64,000 nucleotides of DNA from Adiantum capillus-veneris (taxonomy: Eukaryota; Streptophyta; Polypodiopsida; Polypodiales; Pteridaceae): the NCBI GenBank assembly GCA_014529385.2, contig CM043968.1:4450001-4514000 (forward strand), read 5' to 3'. Shown piece after piece: positions 45,070 through 57,300 of the stretch. The translations under genes were made by a program, and so were the position numbers. Numbering within the stretch: the stretch's first letter is position 1; each line of letters begins with the position of its first letter. The notes under the pieces are model-generated. The model did not search any database and was not told the DNA's origin. It saw only the letters and a program-made list of their open reading frames with translations.

Positions 45070-46089
45070 ATGGTGTGCCTGTTACAAGCATTAGTACGTG
45101 TTACACCCTATGTGGAGCCTAGTCCATCTACAGTAATGGTAGAAGGAGATTGGTATAATCCACATCCACCACCAATGGAAGAAACCGTGACTTATGCTCC
45201 ACCAGAGCTCGCACCAATATATTCTGTAGCTAATCAAGGTGTCAGATCTCCCATGGTAAGACCCATGATTAAGCCAAGAACGGGACATTGTAACAATTGT
45301 TGTGCTGATGATCATTGGAAAAATGAATGTCTAGAGTCTGACAAAAACCTCAAGCTAGTTGAAGCCTATTGCATACAATGTTGCAAAAAGGGAGGACACT
45401 TTCCTGAAGATTGTCCTAAAAATCATTTAAACAAGGGTAAAACAGCAGTGAACGTAGTCCAAGTGATACCTAGTAGCTCATTAGAGAGTGAACCGATTGT
45501 TCCAATCAAGGTAATCACTAGAGCCCAGGCCAAGAAAAAGAAACACAACTCCTCTGACGATTTGGAAAATACGAAATTCACCTCTCAAAGAATTAAAAGA
45601 AGCAGAAGCAAAAGATATGAGATGAGAAAACAAAAACAACGGGTTGAAATTAAGGAGAAAGCAAAAAAGTTATTCCAGGAAAAGGTGAAAGAAACTGGAA
45701 GTGAAATCAAGGTAACAGCCGTGAAATCTAGAGGATCCATTCTGGTTGGTAAAAATTTTGAGCCTATTAATGCCGCCTTGAAAGCCTACCAAGCAGGACT
45801 TAAAGCAGGAAAAAACATGGAAAACAAATGGAAAAACTATCCTTCTCCAGACATGGAAGCAGCTAAGCTGAAAGCTTATCAAAGTTTGGTAAGAATCACG
45901 CAAGAAATGCTGGAAAAACAAAAACCCAAGCTTGAAAGTATCGCAAAACCTGAGGAGCTTGTGGTAAGAAACACTAAAGAAAAACCCAAAGTGGTGGCAG
46001 AACCCCACTTTGAAACAAAAGAACTAGAACTTATAGTGTCGAACAGCGAAGATGCCTTAGACGGAATTCCATTCGTAGAGGAAGACTAG
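45070..46089 (+). pseudogene. H gag C-terminus with two zinc knuckles and a Lys-rich tail
   Basis: 339 open codons. The first knuckle is CNNCCADDHWKNEC (CX2CX4HX4C). The second is CIQCCKKGGHFPEDC with one extra residue before His. After these come long Lys/Arg-rich and Lys/Glu-rich stretches likely to be helical. The first 15 or so codons are probably out of frame with the gag core. Nucleocapsid role by family. Confidence 0.75.
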
Positions 46090-46550
46090 CTAGGACACTT
46101 ATGGGAAAAAGTTAGAGAGATCAATGATGGGAGCCTAACTCTAAAGTCAGCTCCAATAGAGGAAGTTTGATTAGATAACCTACCTTTTGATATGAACATG
46201 GATGTACAATCTTTGTACGGGGATTGCGGATCTGAAGCTTCAGTATTGTTGAAACCATGACCTTGAAAACATTACCTTCTTAATTGGGGGATAACGAAGA
46301 TGAATCCATAGTGTGTAGGACCACTCAAGTAAAAAGAGCTGAACAGACCCTAGAAGTAGACAACATTCATTCAATCATGTCTACATCCATCCAATGCACT
46401 CTTACCTTGAGAGAATTATTAAAACTCAGACCATATTTATGGAATGATCTGCAGAAAACCCTAGAGAAGGTGGGGATAACGGGGTTAATCTCAAAAAAAT
46501 TGGGTAAATTGAAAAGCGAAATGGACAACAAACAGATTTGATATGTTCCC

Positions 46551-46880
46551 ATGAACAAAGTCGGAGAATATTACGAAGGGGAAGAAGGAAACACCACCCT
46601 CCCTATGAAATATAATGACATTGAAACCATGGCAATACTGGATAGTGAAGTAAGCATAGCCATAGCCACGAAAGCAATATGGGAATCTGGGGGACAACCA
46701 GCCATTAGACAAACTCGAATGAAATTGCAGTTGGCTGATGGACACATTGAGAGACCATTAGGGCTTCTTGAAAAGGTGATAGTCAATTCTTGTGGAATTG
46801 AATATCAACACACTTTTGCCATAGTAGACTTTGGGAAAAAACTCAATCATGAAATTATATTGAGAAGACCTTTCATGTGA
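46551..46880 (+). pseudogene. H protease 1 (between gag and RT), catalytically altered
   Basis: Retropepsin with MAILDSEVSIAIATKAIWE, LQLADGHIERPLG and IILRRPFM. The order and wording fit Athila/Tat proteases. The catalytic D-T/S-G reads D-S-E at 46641-46649 and ILG-R-PF reads ILR-R-PF; both fit single G-to-A changes. As read it should be inactive. 46090-46550 upstream is broken linker. Confidence 0.78.
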
Positions 46881-47803
46881 CAGGTACAGCTTATCCAAGA
46901 TTGGGGAAACAATTATCTATACTTGAAGCAAGTGGGATCTATAACAAAAGTAAATCTAAAAGATCACACTTATAGAGATGTCTTGAAAACACCCATACAA
47001 GAGTTTGATTCAGTCTCTTCGACTGAAACTAAGCTTCCATCCTGGTTAAACAAAGACACTCCTATTTGGATGTGTGGAGCTTCAGAAAATGGAAGTTTAA
47101 AATGAGAAGAATGTATTCTAGAAAAGACTCCACAGACGAAGCCTATGTACCTGAACCCTTTCCAGAGCATTTGTTTGAGCCATTCAAGTGGACTCAAATC
47201 TTAGCAACCATGGATGTATGTGTGAATACGTCTATGCCTACTCAATTTTGCAATGAGGATGGCTAGGACATAATTCCCATCCAAATGATTTCAACCCTCA
47301 ACATTGAAGACGAAGATGAGGAACCCAAGGACGTGATGAAAACTCAACAAGTCTTTTCAGACCTCTACTACGATGCAACAGATGAGTTAGATGAACACTC
47401 AGCTATCTCAGAAGGTTCGGGGTCAGAAAAAGAATATATGAGAGCTAAGCTACTCTTGAAAGAAGGGGAGGAAAAGTTTTTTGACTCTCCCAACCAGAAA
47501 TTAAGAAGACAAAAATGGTTTAGACGAAAAAGAGACACTAGAAATGTAAAAGCATGACCTATGCCATCAATCTCCAGTAGAACACAATTCTTGATGTAGA
47601 TAGATGAAAATGATTGTGTCAAGGAAAAAATCACTGGCAGATATCCTTCAAACAAAAATTTAGAAATGTCTAAAACATTGAGAAAATCAAGGAAGGATAC
47701 TCAAGCAAACCCACATGATAAAAAACCACTCATGACCCGAGTCGAGCGAAAAAATAAATATCAAGAGTTGAAAAAAGCTCTAAAGGAGATATAAACGATC
47801 GAA
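46881..47803 (+). other. H protease-RT linker (broken frames)
   Basis: Short plus-strand frames (46923-47105, 47066-47266, 47285-47557) encode acidic, low-complexity stretches without a domain. Probably the decayed coding linker between protease and RT. Confidence 0.5.
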
Positions 47804-48941
47804 ATGGAAACCACGAAAGAGGATGGTAAGTACGTAATGAGTGTTCCATCCCATTACAAAAAGTATACACTCCAAAATAAAAAAATCATAGTCGAACAAC
47901 CTGTTAGAGAACTACAAAAACAGGGCGAGTCCTACGAAGGGCCTGAAAACGCTAAAAAGATAGACCTGGCTGAACCAGGAGAAGAGTGTAGATTTGCTTA
48001 CATTGCGAATGACCTAACAGAATAAGAAGAAGAGCTCTTGCTGAGCTTGCTAAAGGAATACCAAGATATCTTCACTTGGTCTTACAAGGATCTCAAGGGT
48101 GTTGATCCAGAAATCTGTCAACATACCATACCCATGAGAGATGATGTGAAACCAAGTAGACAAAGGCCATACATGTATAATGAAACATTTGCGAGGAAGA
48201 TAAAAGAAGAGATTGAAAAACTAAAGGAAGCTGAATTCATTTACGAAATTGAACACACATATTGGGTGTCTCCATTGTGGTAGTACCCAAGAAGAATGGA
48301 AAATTATGAGCATGTGTTAATCTCAAAAAGGTGAATGCAGCTACCATTAGGGACAACTTTCCTCTTCCAATCACTGAGCATGTTTTAGAACGAGTTGTAG
48401 GAAAAGAAGCTTATAGCTTCTTAGATGGTTTTCGAGATACAATCAACTTTTGGTTGACCCAAAAGATCAGCATAAAACTGCTTTTGCAACAGAATGGGGT
48501 ATTTTTGCCTATCGGGTTAGGCCGTTTGGGTTAACTAATGCTCCGGCCACATTTCAAAGGTTGATGAGCCATGATTTTAAAGAATATATTGGGAAATTCT
48601 TAGAAGTATATATGGATGATCTATGTGTACATTCATCAATCCGGGCTGATCATTTTAAACACCTCAAAAAGGTATTCGAAAAATGTAGACTTAATAGGAT
48701 TTGCTTAAATCTTGAAAGTTGCACATTCATGAGTAGACAAGGGAAAATTCTTGGACATATAGTGTCTAAAAATGACATAGCTACTGATATTGAGAAGATT
48801 CATGTCATTTCTAATTTGCCTAGACCAACAATAGTCAAGGGGGTACAAGCCTTCATGGGGCATTGTGGATATTACAGACGGTTCATCTACATGTACGCTA
48901 TAATTGCAAAACCCATGTATAGCTTGATTATACATTTCTAA
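47804..48941 (+). pseudogene. H reverse transcriptase (stops, frameshifts, duplication)
   Basis: The RT start LLKEYQDIFTWSYKDLKGVDP is typical of Athila/Tat. An in-frame stop lies at 48023-48025. Then VNAATIRDNFPLPITEHVLE, WGIFAYRVRPFGLTNAPATF, catalytic VYMDDLCVHSS (YMDD near 48608-48619), GKILGHIVSKNDI and FMGHCGYYRRFI. Frameshifts lie near 48275-48300 and 48430-48460. A 127-bp tandem duplication begins at 48811. Confidence 0.85.
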
Positions 48942-49064
48942 TTTGCCTAGACCAACAATAGTCAAGGGGGTACAAGCCTTCATGGGGCATTGTGGATATT
49001 ACAGACGGTTCATCTACATGTACGCTATAATTGCAAAACCCATGTATAGCTTGATTATACATTT
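48811..49064 (+). repeat. 127-bp tandem duplication inside H RT
   Basis: 48811-48937 and 48938-49064 appear identical. CATTT lies at both breakpoints. 127 is not a multiple of three, so the duplication itself breaks the frame. Confidence 0.93.
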
Positions 49065-49495
49065 TGAGTGGATCGAGGCATGTGAAGAATCCTTCATGAA
49101 GCTTAAGCAAGCTCTCACCTCAGCTCCGGGGTTGAAAGCACCAGATTGGAATAAGATATTCCACATACATGTAGATGCTTCCAATTTTGCTATTGGTTGT
49201 ATACTAGCTCAACTAGGAGACGAGAAAATTGACTTTCCTATTTCTTATGCTAATCGACAATTGAACACGGCGAAAAATAATTACACCACCACTGAAAGGG
49301 AAGGATTAGGAATGATCTATGCCATTAAAAAGTATAGACATTACCCTTAGCCAACAAGTTTGTGTTCATTGTAGACCACCAAGCCTTGTTGTACTTGGTC
49401 AACAAGCCAAGCAGCACATATCAACGAGCAGATCATTTGTCAAGGATTGTTTCAGGAGAATCACCTAAAGGGGTAGACGATGATCTACCAGATGC
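49065..49495 (+). pseudogene. H RNase H
   Basis: FHIHVDASNFAIGCILAQLG (first Asp), YTTTEREGLGMIYAIKKYRH (Glu), FIVDHQALLYLVNKPS (Asp), then RADHLSRIV. A stop/frameshift at 49348-49362 splits it. All catalytic residues are still visible. Confidence 0.83.
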
Positions 49496-49499
49496 CTAT

Positions 49500-49870
49500 T
49501 TGTTCTCCGTGGAGATGATACCTCAATGGTCGGAAAACATTCTGTCATTGATGACAATAGCTCAAGTGGATTCACAAATACCACTTCCTATTACGATCGG
49601 ATTAATCGAGCAATCGGCTATGTATCAATTACTAGTTGGTCAGCTATACAAAAGAAATCGAGATGGGATATTGCTCTTATGCATTAATCCTGAAGAAAAA
49701 GAACAGTAGCTAAGTCAAGCACATGTTACCATAGTAGGACTTCACTTTGCGGAAGACCAAACTATGTAACAAATTTTGAGATTTGGAGTATTTTGGTCGA
49801 CTATGAGGAGCGATGTTCGATCTTTTGTAAAGGATTGTCCTCAATGTCAAAAACAAACATCCATACCTCA
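49500..49870 (+). pseudogene. H integrase zinc-finger module, copy 1
   Basis: Reads YLFSVEMIPQWSENILSLM, QLYKRNRDGILLLC, AHVTIVGLHF (histidines), GVFWSTMRSDVRSFVKDC and CPQCQK (cysteines), with two stops (49707-49709 and near 49767). It is laid out like the normal linker plus H2C2 domain in front of an integrase. A second such module directly follows it. Confidence 0.72.
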
Positions 49871-50855
49871 TGTAACATTGTTTCAAATGTCACCTATTCC
49901 TAAGTGGAGTAACTATCTGTTTACTTACTTATCGAGCCAAACATTCCATGAGGATATGAGTAAACACCGTCAAAGAGCAATTGAAACTGAAGCAAGAGAC
50001 TATGCTCTTATTGGGAACCAATTGTATCGGAGAGGTAAGGATCAAAACTTGCATCTTTGTGCAAATGAAGACGAGTATATTTTGATTATAGAACAAGCAC
50101 ATGCTGGATTAGCTGCAGGTCACTTTTCTAGTGAGACCACCGCAAGACCAATCTTGATGGCAGGCATATGGTGGCCAACACTTTTTGCAGATGCTGAAGA
50201 ATATGTTCGAAGGTGTGATGCTTGTCAACGAGTAACACGTGTAGATAGCATGCCCTTAAGACCAATGATGGGGGCTAGAGCTTTCGCAAAATGGGGTATA
50301 GATTTTGTTGGGCCAATACAGCCACCTGCTTATAGAACCCAAGCTCAATATATCATTATAGCTATGGACTATTTGACCAAGTGGACCGAGGCTAAAGCAA
50401 TTCAAAAGAATGATGCCAGAACCACTGCTGCATTCTTATATGAGTATGTATTCACGAGATATGGACTACCGATAGAAATTGTCAGTGATCGGGGAATTCA
50501 TTTCCTCAATGAGGTAATCGAGTATTTGCTTAATGAGTTTATGGTCATCCATAACAAATCAACTTCCTATCACCCACAAGCAAACAGACAAGCTGAGCAT
50601 ACGAACAAAATTCTTAGCTCGGTGCTGACTAAAGTGGTTAGTTCAGGAAGGAAAGATTGGGAAATGAATCTCCATGCTTCTCTATGGGCATATCGAGTTT
50701 CATTCAAAACAACTTTAAATGCTATGCCCTTTAACCTTGTTTATGGTCTTGATGCCATACTGCCAATAGAATTTTTATTGCCGACATTAAGGGTAGCTAA
50801 AAATCTTGAGTGGACTGGACATGAATCGTCAGAAAGACTTGGAAAAGCTAGATGA
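49776..50855 (+). pseudogene. H integrase: zinc-finger module copy 2 and catalytic core
   Basis: 359 open codons. Module 2: FQMSPIPKWSNYLFTYL, NQLYRRGKDQNLHLC, HAGLAAGHF, GIWWPTLFADAEEYVRRC and CDACQR (HHCC complete). Core: WGIDFVGPIQPP (first Asp), IVSDRGIHFLNEV (second Asp), YHPQANRQAEHTNKIL (Glu), LWAYRVSFKTTLNAMPF. Usual ANGQAE reads ANRQAE. The frame ends by frameshift near 50850 and continues in the 50806-52479 frame. The catalytic residues are intact. Confidence 0.86.
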
Positions 50856-52479
50856 GCAAAGGCTAACTGCTGTAGCTCACATCTATGCACAAAAGCAAAA
50901 ACAAAAACAGTTTTTTAATTCCCACTTAATCACAAAAATCTTCAAGAAAGGGGACTTAGTTTTAGTCTATTCCCTTAAGCAACACATTCCCAAGTTTAAG
51001 AAAAAGGGAAACGGACCGTTTACCATTCAAGATGTATCTCCAAGTGGAGCAGTAAAATTGTCCACCCTAGATGGTGAACCAATGGCTAATTGGATTAATG
51101 GATGTCGTTTAAAGAAATACAATTTGCCGCTAACCAATGAATTGCTAGAAAGAATGCATGCAGCCAAACAAAGAAAGATTAAACGACAGCAGGTTATTGA
51201 TGAAGCCCAAGAGGAAGCTCGGCTTCGGGTACTCAAACGGAAAGCTGCTATCAAGAATCAACAGATACCGATTCCCATCAACACTCTGGAAATAGATGAC
51301 TTACAATGGGAATTACCTAAAGATTTAGTTTCAATAGATGATGACTGGTTAAACGGAATGGACCTGCGCATCAAAGTACAGCTCAACAATCATAGAACCA
51401 ATGCTTTCGTTGACATAGGGGATAGAGTAAATGCAGTCAGTTATTCTACATACAAAAAGACAACAAGTCAAGCATTGACAGCAGGAATAGCGACAATCAA
51501 AGGATGCAACAAGAATCCAACCCCAACATTGGGAGTAGTCAACTTGAACGTGATAGTACATGGATGTTCATGTCCTCATGAGTTTGTATGCTTACCAAAT
51601 GAACACATGAATGAGATGATGATTCTTGGAATTCCCTGGATGCGGACATACAAAGCAGTATCAGATTGGGATACAAATCAGCTCAAGCTATCACCTAAAG
51701 GCAGGCAACTCATTGTTCCAGTTGTACCAAGCAAAGAGGAATGGAATGGAAGCAATAAGCAGACCAAAGCACGAAGTAATCAATCTTCTCCATCCCCTCG
51801 ACAAGCAAATGCTACAAGTAGCATGCAAGGATTCAGGCAAATTTGGGTACCAAAAGCACAGCTTAAGGATAAACCGATCCAAATCTGGGTGCCTAAAACT
51901 TCACCGACAAAACAAAAGAAGGTTACAAGGGTTAAAACACAGAGACGAGCATCTCCGAACAAGGAACCTAACATGAAATTGGTTTGGAAGAAAAAGGAGC
52001 ACTTATCTTCTCCACAAACCGTAAAACCAATCAAGCACTTGCGAGTTAAGTGTCAAAAGACTCCATCACACCATACAACACTAAGCAGACCAAGCTACCA
52101 ATGGCGAGAAAAAGCTCGATATCAACTAAAAGTGCTACCAACAGCTCAAGCAATCAGCGTGCTAAAGCATCCTAATGGTACAATCAAACAGAGAGCACAC
52201 AAGCTACAAGATTTGCTCTTTGGAAGACATCAACAGAAAACCTCGACATCAGAAACCCTTGAGTTAATTACTCAAGACCCAGCTCTTGCACATCATAGTG
52301 GTTTGAATTCCATTGATCTTCAAAGCATGGTAGAGCCAACCACGGCTATGCATAGACACGATTGTTCAACCCATGCACACAGTCATCCCGGAGTACGCCA
52401 TTTAGGAGGGGTGGAAGGGCACTCAGTACTAAGTAATCAAGGGCAATGTTTGAAGAGGGAGGAAAAAGTTCGATGTTAA
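50806..52479 (+). CDS. H integrase C-terminus fused to a second retropepsin-like domain (557 codons, open)
   Basis: Residues 1-110: integrase C-terminal module (KKGDLVLVYSLKQH, GNGPFTIQDVSPSGAVKL, WINGCRLKKYN). About 110-180: Lys/Arg/Glu-rich helix. About 185-300: retropepsin fold order, with MDLRIKVQLNN, NAFVDIGDRVNAVSYS (D203-I-G205), GVVNLNVIVHG, MMILGIPWMRTY (I273-W278) and DWDTNQLKLS. About 320-557: low-complexity Lys/Ser/Pro/Thr-rich tail with a repeated IWVPK. Protease normally lies before RT; here a second one lies after integrase. The D-I-G triad differs from D-T/S-G, so activity is uncertain. This is the longest open frame of H. The ATG is arbitrary: coding enters from the integrase by frameshift. 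Confidence 0.78.
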   Translation: MSGLDMNRQKDLEKLDEQRLTAVAHIYAQKQKQKQFFNSHLITKIFKKGDLVLVYSLKQHIPKFKKKGNGPFTIQDVSPSGAVKLSTLDGEPMANWINGCRLKKYNLPLTNELLERMHAAKQRKIKRQQVIDEAQEEARLRVLKRKAAIKNQQIPIPINTLEIDDLQWELPKDLVSIDDDWLNGMDLRIKVQLNNHRTNAFVDIGDRVNAVSYSTYKKTTSQALTAGIATIKGCNKNPTPTLGVVNLNVIVHGCSCPHEFVCLPNEHMNEMMILGIPWMRTYKAVSDWDTNQLKLSPKGRQLIVPVVPSKEEWNGSNKQTKARSNQSSPSPRQANATSSMQGFRQIWVPKAQLKDKPIQIWVPKTSPTKQKKVTRVKTQRRASPNKEPNMKLVWKKKEHLSSPQTVKPIKHLRVKCQKTPSHHTTLSRPSYQWREKARYQLKVLPTAQAISVLKHPNGTIKQRAHKLQDLLFGRHQQKTSTSETLELITQDPALAHHSGLNSIDLQSMVEPTTAMHRHDCSTHAHSHPGVRHLGGVEGHSVLSNQGQCLKREEKVRC

Positions 52480-54034
52480 CGTGTGATTTTTTGCAAAATT
52501 ACCTAATAATGCCCTTATAATTCATGATCAAGGGAAAATCCATTGATAATATCTTCCCGATGAGTGTAAATAGTGTATATACTATCAGAAAATCATTAAA
52601 AAAAGTCATTTTTGGATAATTTTTTATCATTTTTATTGATAACGAGACTTAAAAATAGAAAAAAAAAACTATAAAACTGAGTTTTTCAATGGATTTTCTT
52701 AATTATTGGATTTTCACTTTACTTTTTTAAAGCATTTTGTTATTTTTCTTGATTTTTTTCAATAAACAGGTCAAAAATTAATAATAAATAGCAAGAGATC
52801 TCAGATGGAAAAACGGAAGACATAATGGTGATCAGAAAGACGAGGCAGATAAGCACAAATTTTTTTAATGAAATCAGAAGATGAAAGCGGGAAGCCTAAA
52901 TTAGGTGGCCAAGCCTACTTTTGCAAAATTCTTGTAGAATGAGCTACAGGAATCCGATCAAGGAAATTTTTGAGTCTAACATAGATTTCATGGCCTAGTA
53001 GGACTAACGGGGGAATTTGGGGAAAATTGGGAAGTCTGGGTATAGATATCCAAGGTGGGCGAAAACCACCTCATTTCCACTTGCGGCCTTTGCAGAGAGA
53101 GCTTTTTGACATCTTTCGCGCATCTTTTTCGGAGTCTACAGTTGCCCGTTTTCAGTGCCATCTCACACAGACATGAGGGATAAATTCTCTACTCGTCAAT
53201 GATCCATTTTGTACGGCCGGTAGCTAGTCTAAACCCCTAGAAAAAACTCTAGAAATCGAGCAGTGCACGAAGACCTACGACCAAAAACTGACCATAGCGG
53301 CCTGTCAGCTCGACCAAATCAAATGGGATTTGAATTGTAGCATGCCCTAACATAATAGAAACTTTCTATATCATCAGTTGACCATTTGGCAGGGGTCGAG
53401 GGGGTCCCCAATAGAAAAGCTAGGATTTTGGTAGATGCCAGAATTCTGATCTAACTCCACAGACAGCTTGCTTGCGAGGTTTATATACAATGTTTATGAT
53501 TGGTTTGGTGAAATCAATCAAGCAAAGCCCTCAAAAAGCAGAAAACAGCTCGAAGGCTACAAAGCGTCAAATTCGACATATGTGGTCAAATTGACTCCAA
53601 TTGAGTAAGAATTGGATGAGTTGCTTTACGACTATGTTGCGGACAAGTCCAAAGCCTCAAAATTGACTGACCAACTCAATAGGCAGTGTAGTCACAGAAA
53701 ACGGTGATTTCAGAGTCGACATAGCACAAAGTGATGCCGGCATAACCAAACTTGACCAAATTCAATTTAGGACTTCTTTTAGGTGTATAGAATATGTCTA
53801 GGTCAAAAGTTGTAAGTTTTGCAAAAATTTGTCACTGTTATAAATAATCATGATTATTTACTTTTGCACTATTTTTGCTTGGAAATTGTATTATCACCTC
53901 ACCTATCATGTGTACACACCTATTACATGCCAAAAATCAAGTATGAGCCAAAATGAGCACCTATAACTTGGAAAATTGCCAGAAAACGCAAAGAAGTCTT
54001 TGCAAGCCAATTTTTGGGTTATGGACAACATTTC
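52480..54034 (+). other. H post-pol spacer, left part; no gene
   Basis: AT-rich, no coding frame. At 52452-52480 a purine run and TGTTAAC resemble the H PPT/LTR junction. The perfect 20-bp palindrome TAAATAATCATGATTATTTA lies at 53841-53860. G interrupts at 54034; the spacer resumes at 59213. Confidence 0.6.
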
Positions 54035-54261
54035 TGTTGGAATTAGGGTTGCAGAGAAACACACACAGCTTGGAGAAGACGAAGGAAGCTCAAGGCACAC
54101 AATAGAGAGTGTGTTACTTAGTGTGCAATAGAAAGATAGATAGCCCTAGAGTGATGGGCGTATATACAATGCACGGGGGAAAAAACCTCCTAAAGAGGGA
54201 AAAAATGCCCCGGCGGTCCTAGTGTGTTCACACACATCACTACCACATGTATATGGTAACA
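54035..54261 (-). repeat. G 3' LTR
   Basis: 227 bp; on the plus strand TGTTGGAATTAGGG to ATGGTAACA. On the minus strand CCAGGGGGGATT (PPT, 54262-54273) precedes it. Confidence 0.96.
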
Positions 54262-54336
54262 AATCCCCCCTGGAGTGATGCGGTGAACGAGAGCTGGCAC
54301 ATGAGTAAAGGGAAGTGCCATGCCCTGAGGACAGGA

Positions 54337-57300
54337 TCAGTCCACAAAGGGGAGTAAGCCCAAAGCTTTGCGGAAAGCTTCAAGCTTCTCAAGAGACAAT
54401 GCCTTTGTGAAAAGATCTGCAAGGTTGTCCTGTGTTGGCACATAAGCCAAGCTGATCTCTCCTGCTGAGAGCCTCTCCCTGACATAGTGGTAATGCACCT
54501 CAATGTGCTTTGTGCGAGCATGAAAAACTGGGTTCCTCGCAACTGCCAATGCGCTCTGACTGTCAGTGTAGATAGTGTTGGCAGTGTCCTGTCCAACACC
54601 CAAGTCAGCCATAAGGCGTCTGAGCCATACACACTCAACCGTAGCTGTGAAGACTGCCCTGTACTCAGCCTCACAACTCGAAGTGGCCACAGTAGGTTGC
54701 TTCTTGCTCAACCATGATATACATGAACTGCCAAGCATGAAACAAAAACCACTTGTGGACACTCGCGTGTCAAAACAACCAGCCCAATCTGAGTCCGAAA
54801 AAGCATGTAAGTCTGGCGGCAATGATCCCCCCTTGGGATAAAACAAGCCAAGATGTAAAGTGCCACTAAGGTAGCGGAAAATCCTCTTAACAGCCTGCCA
54901 ATGCTTAGACCCTGGGCTATGCATAAATCTGCTGACCTGCGAGACTGCAAACTGAATATCTGGCCTCGTGTTGCATACATAAATGAGGCAGCCAACAGCA
55001 GTTTGGTAAAGAGTGACATCAGCAGGATCGCCAGCATCATGTAGACTCAACTTCAAACCTGTTTCCATGGGAGTGGCAATAGGTTTGCAATCCTCAAGTC
55101 CAAACTTACATAGCAATGTCTCTATGTAACTTTTCTGACACAAGGCAATACCACCATCACACTGCTTAAACTGTATACCCAAGTAATGATGCAACAACCC
55201 CAAATCTTTCATCTTGAAAGTAGCATTCAAATCAGCCTTAAATTCAGCAATATGTCTCTCATTTGGTCCAGTGATCAACAAATCATCAACATAAAGAACC
55301 ACAATGAGAAATACATCATCCTCACGCTTTACATACAATGTGCTTTCTGTTGGACTGTTACGAAAGCCTCGTTTAACCAAATGAGTGTCAGCTTTCTCAT
55401 ACCAAGCACGAGGAGATTGCTTCAACCCATACAAAGCCTTCTTACATTTGCACACTTTGTCCTCTTGTCCTTTTATGACAAAACCGCGAGGCTGCGTTAC
55501 ATAAACTTCCTCAAATATGTCACCATTCAAGAAAGCAGTAACAATGTCTGATTGATGTACATCCCAACCAAAATGAGCTGCCAATGCACATAGAAAACAC
55601 ACAGTAGTCATACGACAAGTGGGAGCAAAAGTCTCTTCATAATCTATGCCTTTTTGTTGTGCATAACCCTTTGCAACAAGTCGAGCCTTATGGCGATCGA
55701 TCTCACCATCCGGCTTGCGTTTCAACTTGTAAACCCACTTCGTACCAATGGCCTTTTTGCCAGGAGGCAAATCACATAAAGTCCATGTGTCATTCTCTAT
55801 AAGTGCATCATATTCTGATTTCATGGCAGCAATCCAATTTTCTGAATTCTGTGCTTCATCAAAAGACAGAGGCTCCTCAACATCATGTAAACTAGACACA
55901 GCCAAAGCATAACAATCTGATGCATAAGATGCATGGCGAGAGCCTGAACGAGTACGACTAGATAAAGGTGCATCCAATTTACTGTCACGCAAAGTGTGCA
56001 CCAGCCATTTTGGCATACTACTAGCCTGCTCATTTTCAGCCCTTTCCTCATCAAGTACATCATGTACATCTGCATCAGTAATAGGCTGTTCTAAAACATT
56101 TTCAGAAACCCCCATAGGCTGTACATTTGCCTCATTGGAACTTACATTCGTATTTCCACCACTGAAAAGAGGCAACAAAGTGTCATAAATGTCCTGTGAG
56201 CTTACATTACTGTCTCTAGTACATGACAGCAAGGGTTGAACAGAATCTTCCACAAACACTACATCCCGTGAAACCAAAATACATTTTGTTTGCGGATGAT
56301 ACAACCTGTAACCTTTGCTTTCAGCACTATAACCAACAAAAATACATTTGACAGCCTTATCATCCAATTTTCTGCGCTGCACTTGTGGCACCAAAGCATA
56401 TGCCAAACAGCCAAAAACATGCATGTGCTCAATAGAAGGTTTTCTATCATGCCATGCTTCATATGGAGTAATAGACTGCAAAGCTTTCGTAGGACACCTG
56501 TTAAGTACATAAGTGGCACACATGATGGCCTCAAGCCAAAAAGAATGCGGCAAAGCTTGACTTTTGACCATACATCGTGCCATTTCCGTTAGTGACCTGT
56601 TTTTCCTCTCAGCAACACCATTTTGCTGAGGTGTATAAGGCACTGTACATTGGTGTTTTATCCCACGACTAGCCAGAAATGCATTAAATTCATGAGACAT
56701 ATACTCCCCCCCTCGATCGGAACGGAGGGTGCCCATAGTACATTTTGAGACATTTTCAGCCATAGCCAAAAATTGTTTGAAGCACATAAAAACTTCGGAC
56801 TTTGCTTTAAGCGGAAATACCCATGCATGCCTGGAGTAATCATCAATGAAAGTCACGAAGTACAGGTAATTGCCCAAGGACGGAGTTTGCATGGGCCCAC
56901 AAACATCACTATGCACAAGCTGCAACCTGCATGTGGCCCTAACTGAACCATCCTTTGGAAACTTAGAACGCTGCATTTTACCCAGAATACAGCCTTCACA
57001 AACATGTTTGATAGGTGCTTCAAGAGGCGGCAAAGAAGCAACCATATCAGATTTCTGCAAACGCAGCAAACTGGCAAAATTCAGATGACCAAAACGTGCA
57101 TGCCAAAGTTTTGCATCTGAAATAGCCCTTGAATCTGCAACAGCATTTGCAAAATTTTGTCCACACTTGTCATACAAAGTGAGCTTATACAGCCCACGGC
57201 ACAAAAGCCCAGATGCAACAATTTCATCACCAAAACTGAGATCATGAACTGTACATCTGTCATCCACAAATTTGACTACAAGTCCAAGTCTAGCAAGTGC

